Shown here piece after piece: positions 55,780 to 63,131 of a stretch of DNA of 64,000 nucleotides. A program made the position numbers and the translations under genes. This stretch comes from Limimaricola sp. G21655-S1. Lineage in GTDB: Bacteria; Pseudomonadota; Alphaproteobacteria; Rhodobacterales; Rhodobacteraceae. The first letter of the stretch is position 1. Each line of letters starts with the position of its first letter. The DNA lies in assembly GCF_027213785.1 (NCBI RefSeq), contig NZ_JAPWGO010000004.1, forward strand, positions 62,001 to 126,000, in the 5' to 3' direction. Below the pieces are notes generated by a model. That model had not been told where the DNA came from, made no database searches, and was given only the letters and a program-made list of their open reading frames with translations.

Positions 55780-55808
55780 GGAATAGGCGCTCGGCCGAGA
55801 GGCGTCAA
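55780..55808 (-). promoter_or_regulatory. Sigma-70 promoter of tRNA-Tyr
   Basis: On the minus strand TTGACG and TATTCC are separated by exactly 17 bases, with the -10 box ending about 30 bases before the tRNA 5' end. The -35 is one base from consensus. Spacing and position fit a housekeeping promoter. Confidence 0.78.
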
Positions 55809-55914
55809 CCGGAAAATCCGGCTTCCCCGACGGCGCGGCATGGCCGGGGCTTCGGCTGGACTTCGCGGGCCCGAGCGCGCAATCAGGCGCAAGCGGAGCA
55901 CATCGGAGAGCACC

Positions 55915-56706
55915 ATGAAAAAGCCGAAATGGGTGATCGAGAAGGAACAGTCCAAGCGCGCCTCGGCGGCCGAGACGGTCTGGCTCTTCGGCCTGCACGC
56001 GGTACGCGACGCGCTCTTGAACCCGCGCCGCGAGCGGTTGCGGCTGGTCGTGACGCTGAATGCCCAAGGCAAGCTCGCCGACGCCATCGCGGCAAGCGGC
56101 ATGGAGCCCGAGATCTCGGACCCGCGCAAATTCGCCGCGCCGATCGACGCGGATTCGGTGCATCAGGGCGCGGCGCTCGAGGTGAAGCCGCTCGACTGGG
56201 GGTCGCTCGACGACATCGCGCTGGGTGGTGAGCGGGACGGCCCGCCGCGCCTGCTGCTGCTCGACCGGGTCACCGATCCGCATAATGTGGGCGCGATCCT
56301 GCGTTCGGCCGAGGTGTTCGGCGCCCGCGCCGTGATCGGCGTGCAGCGCCATTCCGCGCCGGAGACCGGGGCGCTGGCCAAGACCGCCTCGGGCGCGCTG
56401 GAGCGTCAGCCCTATCTGCGGGTGCGCAACCTCGCCGACACGATGGGCCGGCTCAAGGAGATGGGTTACCTGGTGCTAGGGCTCGCGGGCGAGGCCGAGC
56501 AAAGCATCGAACGGGCGATCGAGGGCAAGCGCGACCGTCCCGTGGCGCTGGTGCTGGGGGCCGAAGGGCCTGGGCTCAGGGAGCGCACACGAGAGACCTG
56601 CGACGCCTTGGTGCGGATCGACGCGGCGGGCGGGTTCGGCTCGCTCAACGTCTCGAACGCAGCCGCTGTCGCGCTCTATGCGGCACGTGCACAATCGGCG
56701 GATTGA
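55915..56706 (+). CDS. rlmB: 23S rRNA 2'-O-methyltransferase, RlmB/SpoU family
   Basis: A 263-residue SPOUT methyltransferase that modifies ribose 2'-O in 23S rRNA (G2251 in E. coli RlmB). An N-terminal L30e-like substrate domain (FGLHAVRDALLNPRRERLRLV) is followed by the trefoil-knot domain: LLLDRVTDPHNVGAILRSAEVFGA (motif 1), VALVLGAEGPGL (motif 2) and GSLNVSNAAAVALY (motif 3). The start ATG at 55915 has GGAGAG upstream. It lies head-to-head with tRNA-Tyr; a structured region and terminator follow. Confidence 0.93.
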   Translation: MKKPKWVIEKEQSKRASAAETVWLFGLHAVRDALLNPRRERLRLVVTLNAQGKLADAIAASGMEPEISDPRKFAAPIDADSVHQGAALEVKPLDWGSLDDIALGGERDGPPRLLLLDRVTDPHNVGAILRSAEVFGARAVIGVQRHSAPETGALAKTASGALERQPYLRVRNLADTMGRLKEMGYLVLGLAGEAEQSIERAIEGKRDRPVALVLGAEGPGLRERTRETCDALVRIDAAGGFGSLNVSNAAAVALYAARAQSAD

Positions 56707-56724
56707 CCCGCTATGGTTGACGTG

Positions 56725-56871
56725 GCGTTCACATTTTAGGGAAGGTATCTTCGCATGGAACCATTCGGTGATTAGATGGTTTCATGGGAGCGCGTATCTG
56801 GAACATATGCGTTTCATTTCACTGTCCCTCGTTCCACACCTTGAAGCCCGGGCACCGCCCGGGCTTTTTTT
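56725..56871 (+). ncRNA. Candidate structured small RNA after rlmB
   Basis: The AT-rich stretch after rlmB contains three consecutive stem-loops: ATGGAACCAT / ATGGTTTCAT (56754-56785, 10 bp with one G-U), CGCGTAT / ATATGCG (about 56791-56811, 7 bp, loop CTGGAAC), and the terminator at 56844-56866. No open frame with a plausible ribosome site spans it. It could be a free sRNA or a processed rlmB 3' UTR. TTGACG at 56717-56722 is a possible -35, but no -10 box is properly spaced. Its 5' end is an estimate. Confidence 0.45.
56844..56871 (+). terminator. Intrinsic terminator between rlmB region and hisE
   Basis: A 9-bp stem AAGCCCGGG / CCCGGGCTT with a 5-base loop and a T-run of seven (56865-56871). 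Its last T is also part of the hisE stop codon on the other strand, so the same hairpin sits directly behind hisE and may end both transcripts. Confidence 0.93.
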
Positions 56872-57182
56872 CATCTGGAGCGGGAAGCCTTCTCGGCAAT
56901 GCCCGAGCGGCCCTCGCGCCGCGTCAGCTCGGCCTCGATATCGTCGAGGCTCACATTGCGCGCGGCACACATCACGAGGAGGTGGTAAAGCGCGTCGGCG
57001 GCCTCGGAGGTGAGCCTCTCGCGGTCGCCCTTCACCGCTTCGATGATCGCCTCGACCGCCTCCTCGCCGAATTTCTCGGCGCATTTCTCCGGGCCCTTGG
57101 CCAGAAGCTTCGCGGTCCAGCTGGTTTCGGGGTCGGCGCCGCGCCGTGCGAGGATCGTCGCGGCGAGATCATGCAGGCTCAT
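56871..57182 (-). CDS. hisE: Phosphoribosyl-ATP pyrophosphatase
   Basis: A 103-residue enzyme of histidine synthesis, removing pyrophosphate from phosphoribosyl-ATP. The MazG-like fold shows [29 protein letters not shown] with metal-binding Glu residues, and [24 protein letters not shown]. The start ATG overlaps the hisF stop by four bases (ATGA). It is the last gene of the hisA-hisF-hisE side; the terminator hairpin abuts its stop codon. Confidence 0.94.
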   Translation of the reverse strand: MSLHDLAATILARRGADPETSWTAKLLAKGPEKCAEKFGEEAVEAIIEAVKGDRERLTSEAADALYHLLVMCAARNVSLDDIEAELTRREGRSGIAEKASRSR

Positions 57183-57940
57183 GACATCCTCATCGGAATG
57201 CCGGCCGCGGCCATATGAGCCTTGGCTTCGGCGATGGTGTGGGTACCGAAATGGAAGATCGAGGCCGCGAGCACCGCGCTGGCGCCGCCCTCGGTCACGC
57301 CCTCGACCAGATGGTCGAGCGTGCCGACGCCGCCCGAGGCGATCACCGGGATGTCGACCGCATCCGATATGGCGCGGGTGAGGGGCAGGTTGAAGCCCGC
57401 CCGGGTGCCGTCGCGATCCATCGAGGTGAGCAGGATCTCCCCGGCGCCGCGCCGTTCCATGTCGATGGCGAACTCGACCGCGTCGATGCCTGTGGGCTTG
57501 CGGCCGCCATGGGTGAAGATCTCCCAGCGGCCCGGTTCCACCGTCTTGGCGTCGATCGCCACCACGATGCATTGCGCGCCGAAGCGCTGCGCGGCCTCGG
57601 TCACCACCGTGCGGTCGGCCACGGCGGCCGAGTTGAAGCTCACCTTGTCGGCGCCAGCCAGCAGGAGCGCACGCACGTCATGGTGGCTGCGCACGCCGCC
57701 GCCCACGGTCAGGGGAATGTAGCAGCTTTCGGCGGTGCGGCGGACGAGATCGAACATCGTGCCGCGATTCTCGTGCGTGGCATGGATGTCGAGAAAGCAC
57801 AGCTCGTCGGCTCCGGCGGCGTCATAGGCGCGTGCGGCGTCGACCGGGTCCCCGGCATCGCGCAGATCCACGAAGTTGACGCCCTTCACCACGCGGCCAT
57901 CGGCCACGTCGAGACAGGGAATGATGCGGGTCTTGAGCAT
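57179..57940 (-). CDS. hisF: Imidazole glycerol phosphate synthase, cyclase subunit
   Basis: A 253-residue TIM barrel that, with HisH, makes imidazole glycerol phosphate and AICAR. Catalytic Asp11 lies in [12 protein letters not shown] and Asp130 in IVVAIDAK. Phosphate loops are GGGVRS and [13 protein letters not shown]. Full normal length. It overlaps hisE by four bases. About 110 bases separate it from the DUF302 gene on the other strand, so the his genes are not one continuous transcript here. Confidence 0.96.
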   Translation of the reverse strand: MLKTRIIPCLDVADGRVVKGVNFVDLRDAGDPVDAARAYDAAGADELCFLDIHATHENRGTMFDLVRRTAESCYIPLTVGGGVRSHHDVRALLLAGADKVSFNSAAVADRTVVTEAAQRFGAQCIVVAIDAKTVEPGRWEIFTHGGRKPTGIDAVEFAIDMERRGAGEILLTSMDRDGTRAGFNLPLTRAISDAVDIPVIASGGVGTLDHLVEGVTEGGASAVLAASIFHFGTHTIAEAKAHMAAAGIPMRMS

Positions 57941-58052
57941 ATGTGGCCCTCCTGCGGTCGCGGCCCTTCTAGCCTCCAAGCCGCGCCGGGGCCAGTGCCG
58001 GAACGGAAACCCGAGCTTCTCGTTGGGCGGCAGCACAATGGGAGCATTTCAC

Positions 58053-58499
58053 ATGAAACGCACGATTCTCGCCGGGCTCGCCGCCGCCACCCTCGCGGCG
58101 CCCGCCACCGCCGAAACCGAGACCATGCAGGCCACCGGCACCGTCGCCGAGGTGATGGACCGCCTTGAGGCCGCCGTCACCGAGGCCGGGGCGACGGTAT
58201 TCGCGCGCGTCGATCACGGTGCGGGCGCCGAAGAGGCCGGCATGACCTTGGCCGACAGCCAGCTGCTGATCTTCGGCAACCCGCAGCTCGGGACACCGGT
58301 GATGCAGGAAGACCCGCTGGCCGGGCTCTACCTGCCGCTCAAGATGCTCGCCTATGACGACGGCTCGGGGCAGGTCTTCGTGGCCTATGAAGAGCCGGAG
58401 GAGACCTTCGACGACCTTCAGGTGGATGATGATCTCGAAGCCATCGAGAAGATGGAAGACGCGTTGGAGAAATTCGCCAAGGCTGCGGCCGGTGAATGA
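58053..58499 (+). CDS. Periplasmic DUF302 protein
   Basis: A 148-residue exported protein. Signal peptide residues 1-20 (APATAET). The DUF302 fold follows: VMDRLEAAVTEAGATVFARVDHGAGAEEAG, the signature LLIFGNPQLGTPVMQEDPLAGLYLPLKML, and an acidic C-terminal helix. GGGAG lies 8 bases upstream. It is transcribed against the his genes and interrupts hisA-hisF. DUF302 proteins have no established activity; some are linked to heat or metal stress. Confidence 0.88.
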   Translation: MKRTILAGLAAATLAAPATAETETMQATGTVAEVMDRLEAAVTEAGATVFARVDHGAGAEEAGMTLADSQLLIFGNPQLGTPVMQEDPLAGLYLPLKMLAYDDGSGQVFVAYEEPEETFDDLQVDDDLEAIEKMEDALEKFAKAAAGE

Positions 58500-58535
58500 T
58501 CCGCACCGGCGCATCCGGGACAAGTGGGGCGCCAT

Positions 58536-58555
58536 GCGTATTTGAGGAACAAAGT
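58536..58555. repeat. Half copy of the palindromic dispersed element
   Basis: GCGTATTTGAGGAACAAAGT matches one arm of the element at 35799-35818 at 19 of 20 positions. It lies in the intergenic space between DUF302 and hisA, again behind a minus-strand gene. Confidence 0.72.
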
Positions 58556-58560
58556 CACGA

Positions 58561-58590
58561 AGGCGCCGCGCGAGAGATCGTGCGGCGCCT
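58561..58590 (-). terminator. Hairpin downstream of hisA
   Basis: AGGCGCCGC / GCGGCGCCT forms a perfect 9-bp stem with a 12-base loop, 7 bases after the hisA stop. The minus-strand flank TCGTGACTTTGTTCC is moderately T-rich and belongs to the half-copy repeat, so repeat and terminator may work together. Confidence 0.65.
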
Positions 58591-58597
58591 CTGCGTA

Positions 58598-59320
58598 TCA
58601 GGCGTTCAGAAGCTTCAGCGCCTCGGCGAGGTCGATCGCACCGTCATAGAGCGCGCGGCCCGAGATGGCGCCCGCAATCACGCCGGTCGCTTTCAGCGCC
58701 TTCAGGTCGTCGAGGGAGGACACGCCGCCCGAGGCGATCACCGGGATCGATACGGCGCGCGCCAGCGCCTCGGTCGCCGCAACGTTCGGGCCAGCCATCG
58801 CCCCGTCGCGGGCGATGTCGGTGTAGATGATCGCGGCCACGCCCGCGTCCTCGAAGCTCTTCGCGAGATCGGTGACCATCACGTCGGTCTCTTCGGCCCA
58901 GCCGCGCGTGGCGACGCGACCTTCCCGGGCGTCGAGCCCGACCGCGACCTTGCCCGGAAACGCCTTCGCCGCCTCGCGCACGAGATCCGGGTTCTCGACC
59001 GCCACCGTGCCGAGGATGACGCGGGCGAGGCCCTTCTCGATCCAGGCCTCGATGGTCTTCATGTCACGGATGCCGCCGCCGAGCTGCGCCGGGACGCCGG
59101 GGCAGGCCGCGAGGATCGCTTCGACCGCGGCGCCGTTCACCGGCTCTCCGGCGAAGGCGCCGTTGAGATCCACAAGGTGCAGCCATTCGGTCCCGGCCTC
59201 GACGAAGGCGCGCGCCTGCGCGGCGGGATCGTCGTTGAACACGGTCGCCTTGTCCATCTCGCCGCGCAGCAGGCGCACGGCCTGGCCGTCCTTGAGGTCG
59301 ATGGCGGGGTAGAGGATCAT
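58598..59320 (-). CDS. hisA: ProFAR isomerase
   Basis: A 240-residue TIM barrel that isomerises the aminoaldose ProFAR to the ketose PRFAR. Catalytic Asp8 is in YPAIDLKDG and Asp130 in AVGLDAREG. Phosphate loops are QLGGGIRD and [13 protein letters not shown]. Length is normal. The gene stands with DUF2147 upstream on the opposite strand and DUF302 downstream on the opposite strand. It overlaps no neighbour and so needs its own promoter within the 130 bases before it. Confidence 0.96.
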   Translation of the reverse strand: MILYPAIDLKDGQAVRLLRGEMDKATVFNDDPAAQARAFVEAGTEWLHLVDLNGAFAGEPVNGAAVEAILAACPGVPAQLGGGIRDMKTIEAWIEKGLARVILGTVAVENPDLVREAAKAFPGKVAVGLDAREGRVATRGWAEETDVMVTDLAKSFEDAGVAAIIYTDIARDGAMAGPNVAATEALARAVSIPVIASGGVSSLDDLKALKATGVIAGAISGRALYDGAIDLAEALKLLNA

Positions 59321-59451
59321 CGCGCTGTCTCCGGCAGGGTGTTGCGGCCGCCTCGTTGCATGCAAGCGCGCCGGATGCAACGCCACGTCAGCCTTGCCAG
59401 CCCGGATGACCTTCGCGTCAGCTTCGCCGCATGATTGAGGAGGAGACGATC

Positions 59452-59841
59452 ATGAAGAGACTGGCATGGGCCGCATGCGCGCTCGTGGCACTGGCGGGGG
59501 CGGCTTCGGCCGAGCCGCTGCTCGGCACCTGGCGCACCGCGCCTGACGACAACGGCAATAGCGGCCTCGTGCAGGTCGCGCCCTGCGGCGCGCAGCTTTG
59601 CGGTCAGCTGGTAAAGGCGTTCGGCCCGGGCGGGACCGAGATCGCCTCGCCGAACCTCGGGCGCAACATCATCTCCGCCACCGAGCCGGTGGGCGGTGGC
59701 GAGTATCGCGGCAAGGTCTTCGCCCCCGACAGCGGCAAGACCTACAACTCCAAGCTGGTGCTCGCGGGCGATCGGCTGTCGGTTTCGGGCTGCGTGCTGG
59801 GTTTCTGTCGCGAGGGCGGCGTCTGGCAAAAGCTGCCCTAG
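59452..59841 (+). CDS. Periplasmic DUF2147 protein
   Basis: A 129-residue exported protein. Signal peptide residues 1-21 (GAASAEP). The DUF2147 barrel starts LLGTWRTAPDDNGNSGLVQVAPCGAQLCGQL, with two Cys, and has KVFAPDSGKTYNSKLVLAGDRLSVSGCVLGFC with two more, so two disulfides are possible. GAGGAGGAG lies upstream of the ATG at 59452, which beats an ATG seven codons earlier. This gene is often found between hisH and hisA in Rhodobacterales. Confidence 0.88.
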   Translation: MKRLAWAACALVALAGAASAEPLLGTWRTAPDDNGNSGLVQVAPCGAQLCGQLVKAFGPGGTEIASPNLGRNIISATEPVGGGEYRGKVFAPDSGKTYNSKLVLAGDRLSVSGCVLGFCREGGVWQKLP

Positions 59842-59905
59842 GCGCCGGAACAGCGCGGGGGGCGTGCCGGTTTTCTTCCGGAAGCGAACAAGGGAAGGAC
59901 AGCGC

Positions 59906-60712
59906 ATGCCCCTCGTCACCACCAAGGATCAGACCCAGCTCTACGTGAAGGATTGGGGTGAAGGCCGCCCCGTCGTCCTGATTCATGGCTGGCCGCTCAA
60001 TTCCGACAGCTGGGAGTATCAGGCGATGCGGCTGGCCGAGGCCGGGCACCGCGTCGTGTCCTATGATCGCCGCGGTTTCGGTCGGTCCGGCCAGCCCTTC
60101 CAGGGCTATGATTACGACACAATGGCCGACGACCTCGACACGGTGATCCGCGAGCTGAGCCTGAAGGATGCGGCGATCATCGGCTTCTCGATGGGCGGCG
60201 GCGAGGTCGCGCGCTACGTGTCGCGCCACGAGGGACGCAACATTCGCGCCGCAGGGCTGATCGCCTCGATCGCGCCGGGAATGCTGAAATCCGACAAGAA
60301 CCCCAACGGCGTCACCGCCGATGTGTTCGAAGGCATCAAACAGGGGTTGCGCAAGGATCGCCCCGAGTTCCTGCGGGAGTTCTTCAAGACCTTCTATGGC
60401 AACAAGGTCAGCGAGGGCGTGCTGCACTGGTCGCTGATGATGGCGATGCAGGCCAGCCCGAAGGCCACGCTCGACTGCGTCGATGCCTTCGGCAAAACCG
60501 ACTTTACCGATGACATGGCGGCCTTCGAGGTCCCGACTCTGGTGGTGCACGGGGCCAAGGACGAAACCGTGCCGATCGACCCCTCGGGCCGCCGCGCGGC
60601 CAAGCTCGCGGGCTCCAGCGCCACGCTCAAGGTATATGATGACGCGCCGCACGGGCTCACCGCGACCCATGCCGACCGGCTCTACGAGGACCTCGCCGCG
60701 TTCCTGAAGTGA
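59906..60712 (+). CDS. Alpha/beta hydrolase (haloperoxidase-like)
   Basis: A 268-residue serine hydrolase of the non-haem chloroperoxidase/arylesterase group. The triad is Ser95 in GFSMGGGE, Asp219 in HGAKDETVP and His249 in APHGLT, with the oxyanion motif HGWPLN at 27-32. AGGGAAGGA lies upstream of the ATG. Substrate unknown. It lies 64 bases after DUF2147 on the same strand and runs opposite to the his genes, separating hisH from hisA. Confidence 0.9.
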   Translation: MPLVTTKDQTQLYVKDWGEGRPVVLIHGWPLNSDSWEYQAMRLAEAGHRVVSYDRRGFGRSGQPFQGYDYDTMADDLDTVIRELSLKDAAIIGFSMGGGEVARYVSRHEGRNIRAAGLIASIAPGMLKSDKNPNGVTADVFEGIKQGLRKDRPEFLREFFKTFYGNKVSEGVLHWSLMMAMQASPKATLDCVDAFGKTDFTDDMAAFEVPTLVVHGAKDETVPIDPSGRRAAKLAGSSATLKVYDDAPHGLTATHADRLYEDLAAFLK

Positions 60713-60734
60713 GGCTGTTGCCCGTGAAACGAGA

Positions 60735-60757
60735 AGGCCCGCGCATCGCGCGGGCCT
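60735..60757. terminator. Bidirectional hairpin between hydrolase and hisH
   Basis: AGGCCCGCGC / GCGCGGGCCT makes a 9-10 bp stem with a small loop between two convergent stops (60712 and 60765). T-tracts are weak on both sides, so it is a likely but not strong terminator. Confidence 0.75.
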
Positions 60758-60764
60758 CTTGTCG

Positions 60765-61406
60765 TCAAGGCTTCCAGTTCAGGAAATTGGCGATCAGCCT
60801 GAGCCCCGCCGCCTGGCTTTTTTCGGGATGGAACTGCGCGCCGACCACGTTGTCGCGCCCCACCACCGCAGTCACCGGGCCGCCGTAATCGACATGCGCG
60901 AGCAGCGTGTCCGGGTCGCTGGGCCGGAACTGCCAGCTATGCACGAAATAGGCATGATCGCCGGTCGAGATCCCTTCGAGCAGCTTGTGGGGGCGGTCGA
61001 TCACAAGATCGTTCCAGCCCATATGCGGCACCTTCATTTTCGGGTCCGAGGGTTCGATCCGGACGATCTCGCCCGGCACCCAGCCCAGCCCCTCGGTCCG
61101 CTCGTATTCATGGCCCACCTCGGCCAGAAGCTGCATGCCGACGCAGATCCCGAGGAACGGCCGCCCCTTGATCTCGACCGCCTCGACCAGCGCCTCGCGC
61201 AGCCCGGGCTGTGCCGAAAGCGCGTTGCGACAATGCGGGAACGCCCCGTCGCCCGGCAGCACGATCCGGTCGGCGCGGGCCACGTCCTCGGGGCGCGATG
61301 TGACGATCACCTCGCCCGCATCGCCCTCGCGCGCCATGCGCTCGAAGGCCTTCTGGGCCGAGTGCAGGTTGCCGCTTTCGTAATCGATCAGCGCGGTGAG
61401 GCTCAT
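60765..61406 (-). CDS. hisH: Imidazole glycerol phosphate synthase, glutaminase subunit
   Basis: A 213-residue class I amidotransferase that supplies ammonia to HisF. The nucleophile Cys88 lies in GICVGMQLL, and His193 and Glu195 complete the triad in QFHPEKS. The ATG at 61406 has AAGGGGG upstream and overlaps the hisB stop by four bases. HisF is encoded 3.5 kb away, after two blocks of opposite-strand genes. Confidence 0.96.
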   Translation of the reverse strand: MSLTALIDYESGNLHSAQKAFERMAREGDAGEVIVTSRPEDVARADRIVLPGDGAFPHCRNALSAQPGLREALVEAVEIKGRPFLGICVGMQLLAEVGHEYERTEGLGWVPGEIVRIEPSDPKMKVPHMGWNDLVIDRPHKLLEGISTGDHAYFVHSWQFRPSDPDTLLAHVDYGGPVTAVVGRDNVVGAQFHPEKSQAAGLRLIANFLNWKP

Positions 61407-61990
61407 AGCGCCCCCTTGGTCGAGGGAATCGCGTCCGAGCGGCGCGGGTCCGGCTCCACCGCCTCGCGCAACGCGCGGGCGACGGCCTTGAAGGCGGCCT
61501 CGGCGACGTGATGCGCGTTGTGGCCGTGGATCCGGTCGATGTGCAGCGTGATGCCGCCATGCGTGGCCAGCGCCTGGAAGAACTCCTGTACCAGTTCGGT
61601 GTCGAAGGTGCCGATCTTGGAGGACCGGAAATCGAGGTTGCAGATCAGGAAGGGCCGCGCCGACAGGTCGAGCGCGCAGCGCACCTGCGCATCGTCCATC
61701 GCAAGGTGGCACGCACCGTAGCGGCGGATGCCCTTCTTGTCGCCCAACGCCTGCCTGAGCGCCTGGCCCAGCGCGATACCGGTATCCTCGACCGTGTGGT
61801 GGTCGTCGATATGCAGGTCACCTTCTGCGCGCACCTTCATGTCGATGAGCGCATGGCGCGACAGCTGGTCGAGCATGTGATCGAAGAAGCCGACGCCGGT
61901 CTTGTTGTCATAGGCGCCGGTGCCGTCGAGATCGATCTCGACCTCGATCGACGTCTCGGCGGTGGCGCGGGTGATCTTGGCGGTCCGCAT
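61403..61990 (-). CDS. hisB: Imidazoleglycerol-phosphate dehydratase
   Basis: A 195-residue monofunctional dehydratase with no fused phosphatase. The duplicated fold has two metal-binding repeats: [13 protein letters not shown]...[17 protein letters not shown] in the first and ...[30 protein letters not shown] in the second; the DDHHxxED and HNxHHxxE motifs bind Mn. It starts the hisB-hisH pair. About 90 bases separate it from the first tRNA-Gly. Confidence 0.96.
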   Translation of the reverse strand: MRTAKITRATAETSIEVEIDLDGTGAYDNKTGVGFFDHMLDQLSRHALIDMKVRAEGDLHIDDHHTVEDTGIALGQALRQALGDKKGIRRYGACHLAMDDAQVRCALDLSARPFLICNLDFRSSKIGTFDTELVQEFFQALATHGGITLHIDRIHGHNAHHVAEAAFKAVARALREAVEPDPRRSDAIPSTKGAL

Positions 61991-62065
61991 GGCATCCCTC
62001 AGCTGGTTTCGCCGACCGTATAGGCGGCGAGGGAGGCGGGGCCAAGAGCGCGTTCGGCGATGTCG

Positions 62066-62180
62066 GGGAGGATCGAAACTGGAGCGGGTGATGAGATTCG
62101 AACTCACGACCCTTACCTTGGCAAGGTAATGCTCTACCCCTGAGCTACACCCGCTTCCGTTTCGTGGGGCGGATGTAGCC
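62066..62180. repeat. 115-bp duplicated tRNA-Gly unit, copy 1
   Basis: This segment, from GGGAG to GTAGCC, is identical to 62488-62602, offset by 422 bases. It spans the tRNA, its 3' flank and the -10 box, so the duplication carried a working gene. Confidence 0.85.
62080..62154 (-). tRNA. tRNA-Gly (anticodon GCC), copy 1
   Basis: A 75-base tRNA with encoded CCA. Acceptor GCGGGTG pairs with CACCCGC; the anticodon arm TTACC-TTGCCAA-GGTAA gives GCC; the T-arm has GAGTTCGAATC. All arms fold well. Confidence 0.97.
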
Positions 62181-62501
62181 GGAGCCGCGGTGGGGTGCAA
62201 GAGGGGAGAATGAGAAAATCCGGGCGACTTCGCGGAAGTCCCGCACGGCCGGATACGCGCTTTGAAAGGGCGTGACCGCAAACATGATCGGACTGTTGCC
62301 GCCCATGGTTCTCGGGGGGCGATTGGCACTAGGTGAAGGGCAGTGCAGGCAGGACGGCACGTGCCCAGTACAGGACCCGGTCGCCATGGCGTGCGGCAGC
62401 CACGAAGGGCATGCTGGGACCCGTGGACTGCAGGACATGCGAAATGCAGCGCCGCGCCCGGGCGCGTCTATCTGCCGTCTGCTATCAGGGAGGATCGAAA
62501 C
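62155..62501. other. Non-coding spacer between the two tRNA-Gly copies
   Basis: About 350 bases without a convincing gene on either strand. It holds the copy-1 tRNA promoter at its left end; short frames elsewhere lack ribosome sites and recognisable products. The middle (62201-62487) shows no duplication partner or clear structure, and may be what remains of sequence caught in the duplication. Confidence 0.6.
62172..62200 (-). promoter_or_regulatory. Sigma-70 promoter of tRNA-Gly copy 1
   Basis: On the minus strand TTGCAC and TACATC are 17 bases apart, the -10 ending 18 bases before the tRNA. The same boxes at the same spacing precede copy 2, although the spacer differs, which supports both as functional. 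Confidence 0.8.
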
Positions 62502-62602
62502 TGGAGCGGGTGATGAGATTCGAACTCACGACCCTTACCTTGGCAAGGTAATGCTCTACCCCTGAGCTACACCCGCTTCCGTTTCGTGGGGCGGATGTAG
62601 CC
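62488..62602. repeat. 115-bp duplicated tRNA-Gly unit, copy 2
   Basis: Identical to 62066-62180; see that entry. Sequence diverges at once beyond both ends, apart from the -35 box at the expected distance. Confidence 0.85.
62502..62576 (-). tRNA. tRNA-Gly (anticodon GCC), copy 2
   Basis: Identical in sequence and folding to the copy at 62080-62154. Both are on the minus strand and each has its own promoter, so they need not be co-transcribed. Confidence 0.97.
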
Positions 62603-62622
62603 AAGGCAGCGGGGGGGTGCAA
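62594..62622 (-). promoter_or_regulatory. Sigma-70 promoter of tRNA-Gly copy 2
   Basis: TTGCAC-17-TACATC on the minus strand, spacing identical to copy 1 with a changed spacer sequence. Confidence 0.8.
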
Positions 62623-62738
62623 GCGGAAAAACGAACGCCCGGCGCGGAAATCTCCGGCGGGGCATCGCGGTCTCGAAACCCGAGCATCGGCATGGGCGAC
62701 CGAACCGGTGGGTCGGGCCGAGGCCCGAGGTGTCCCCC

Positions 62739-63131
62739 CTAGCCGGCGAGGCTCGGCTCGATCAGGTCCCAGCGGTTGCCCCATGGGTCCCGAAACACCG
62801 CCACGATGCCGTAGGGCTCGTGGCGCGGCTCCTCCTCGAAGACGATGCCGCCGGCTTTCATCCGGTTGGCGTCGCGGACGAAATCATCGGTCTCGAGAAA
62901 CAGCCAGACCCGGCCGCCGCCCTGCGCTCCGATCGCGTCCCGCTGCGCAGGTGTCTCGGCACGGGCGAGGATGATGCCGGTGCCGCCCGCGGACGGCACC
63001 ACGCGGATCCAGCGCTTTCCGACCCCCATCTCCAAATCCTCGGCAAGGGTGAAGGCCATGGGGCCGGTGAAGAAGGCGATCGCCTCGTCGTAATCGGGCA
63101 CGACGAGGCTGACCGCGCCGAGCCGGGTCAT
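62739..63131 (-). CDS. VOC-family (glyoxalase-like) protein
   Basis: A 130-residue protein with the two beta-alpha-beta-beta-beta units of the vicinal oxygen chelate fold: VSLVVPDYDEAIAFFT in the first half and VWLFLETDDFVRDANRM...FRDPWGNRWDLIEP in the second. Metal-ligand positions are not all obvious, so glyoxalase activity is not claimed. The ATG overlaps the stop of the carboxylase gene upstream by four bases (ATGA), so it is translated with that gene. Confidence 0.87.
   Translation of the reverse strand: MTRLGAVSLVVPDYDEAIAFFTGPMAFTLAEDLEMGVGKRWIRVVPSAGGTGIILARAETPAQRDAIGAQGGGRVWLFLETDDFVRDANRMKAGGIVFEEEPRHEPYGIVAVFRDPWGNRWDLIEPSLAG

Noticed and set aside
62272-62565. Short open frames between and across the two tRNA-Gly genes
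   Set aside because: They overlap the tRNAs, have no ribosome site and no recognisable product.
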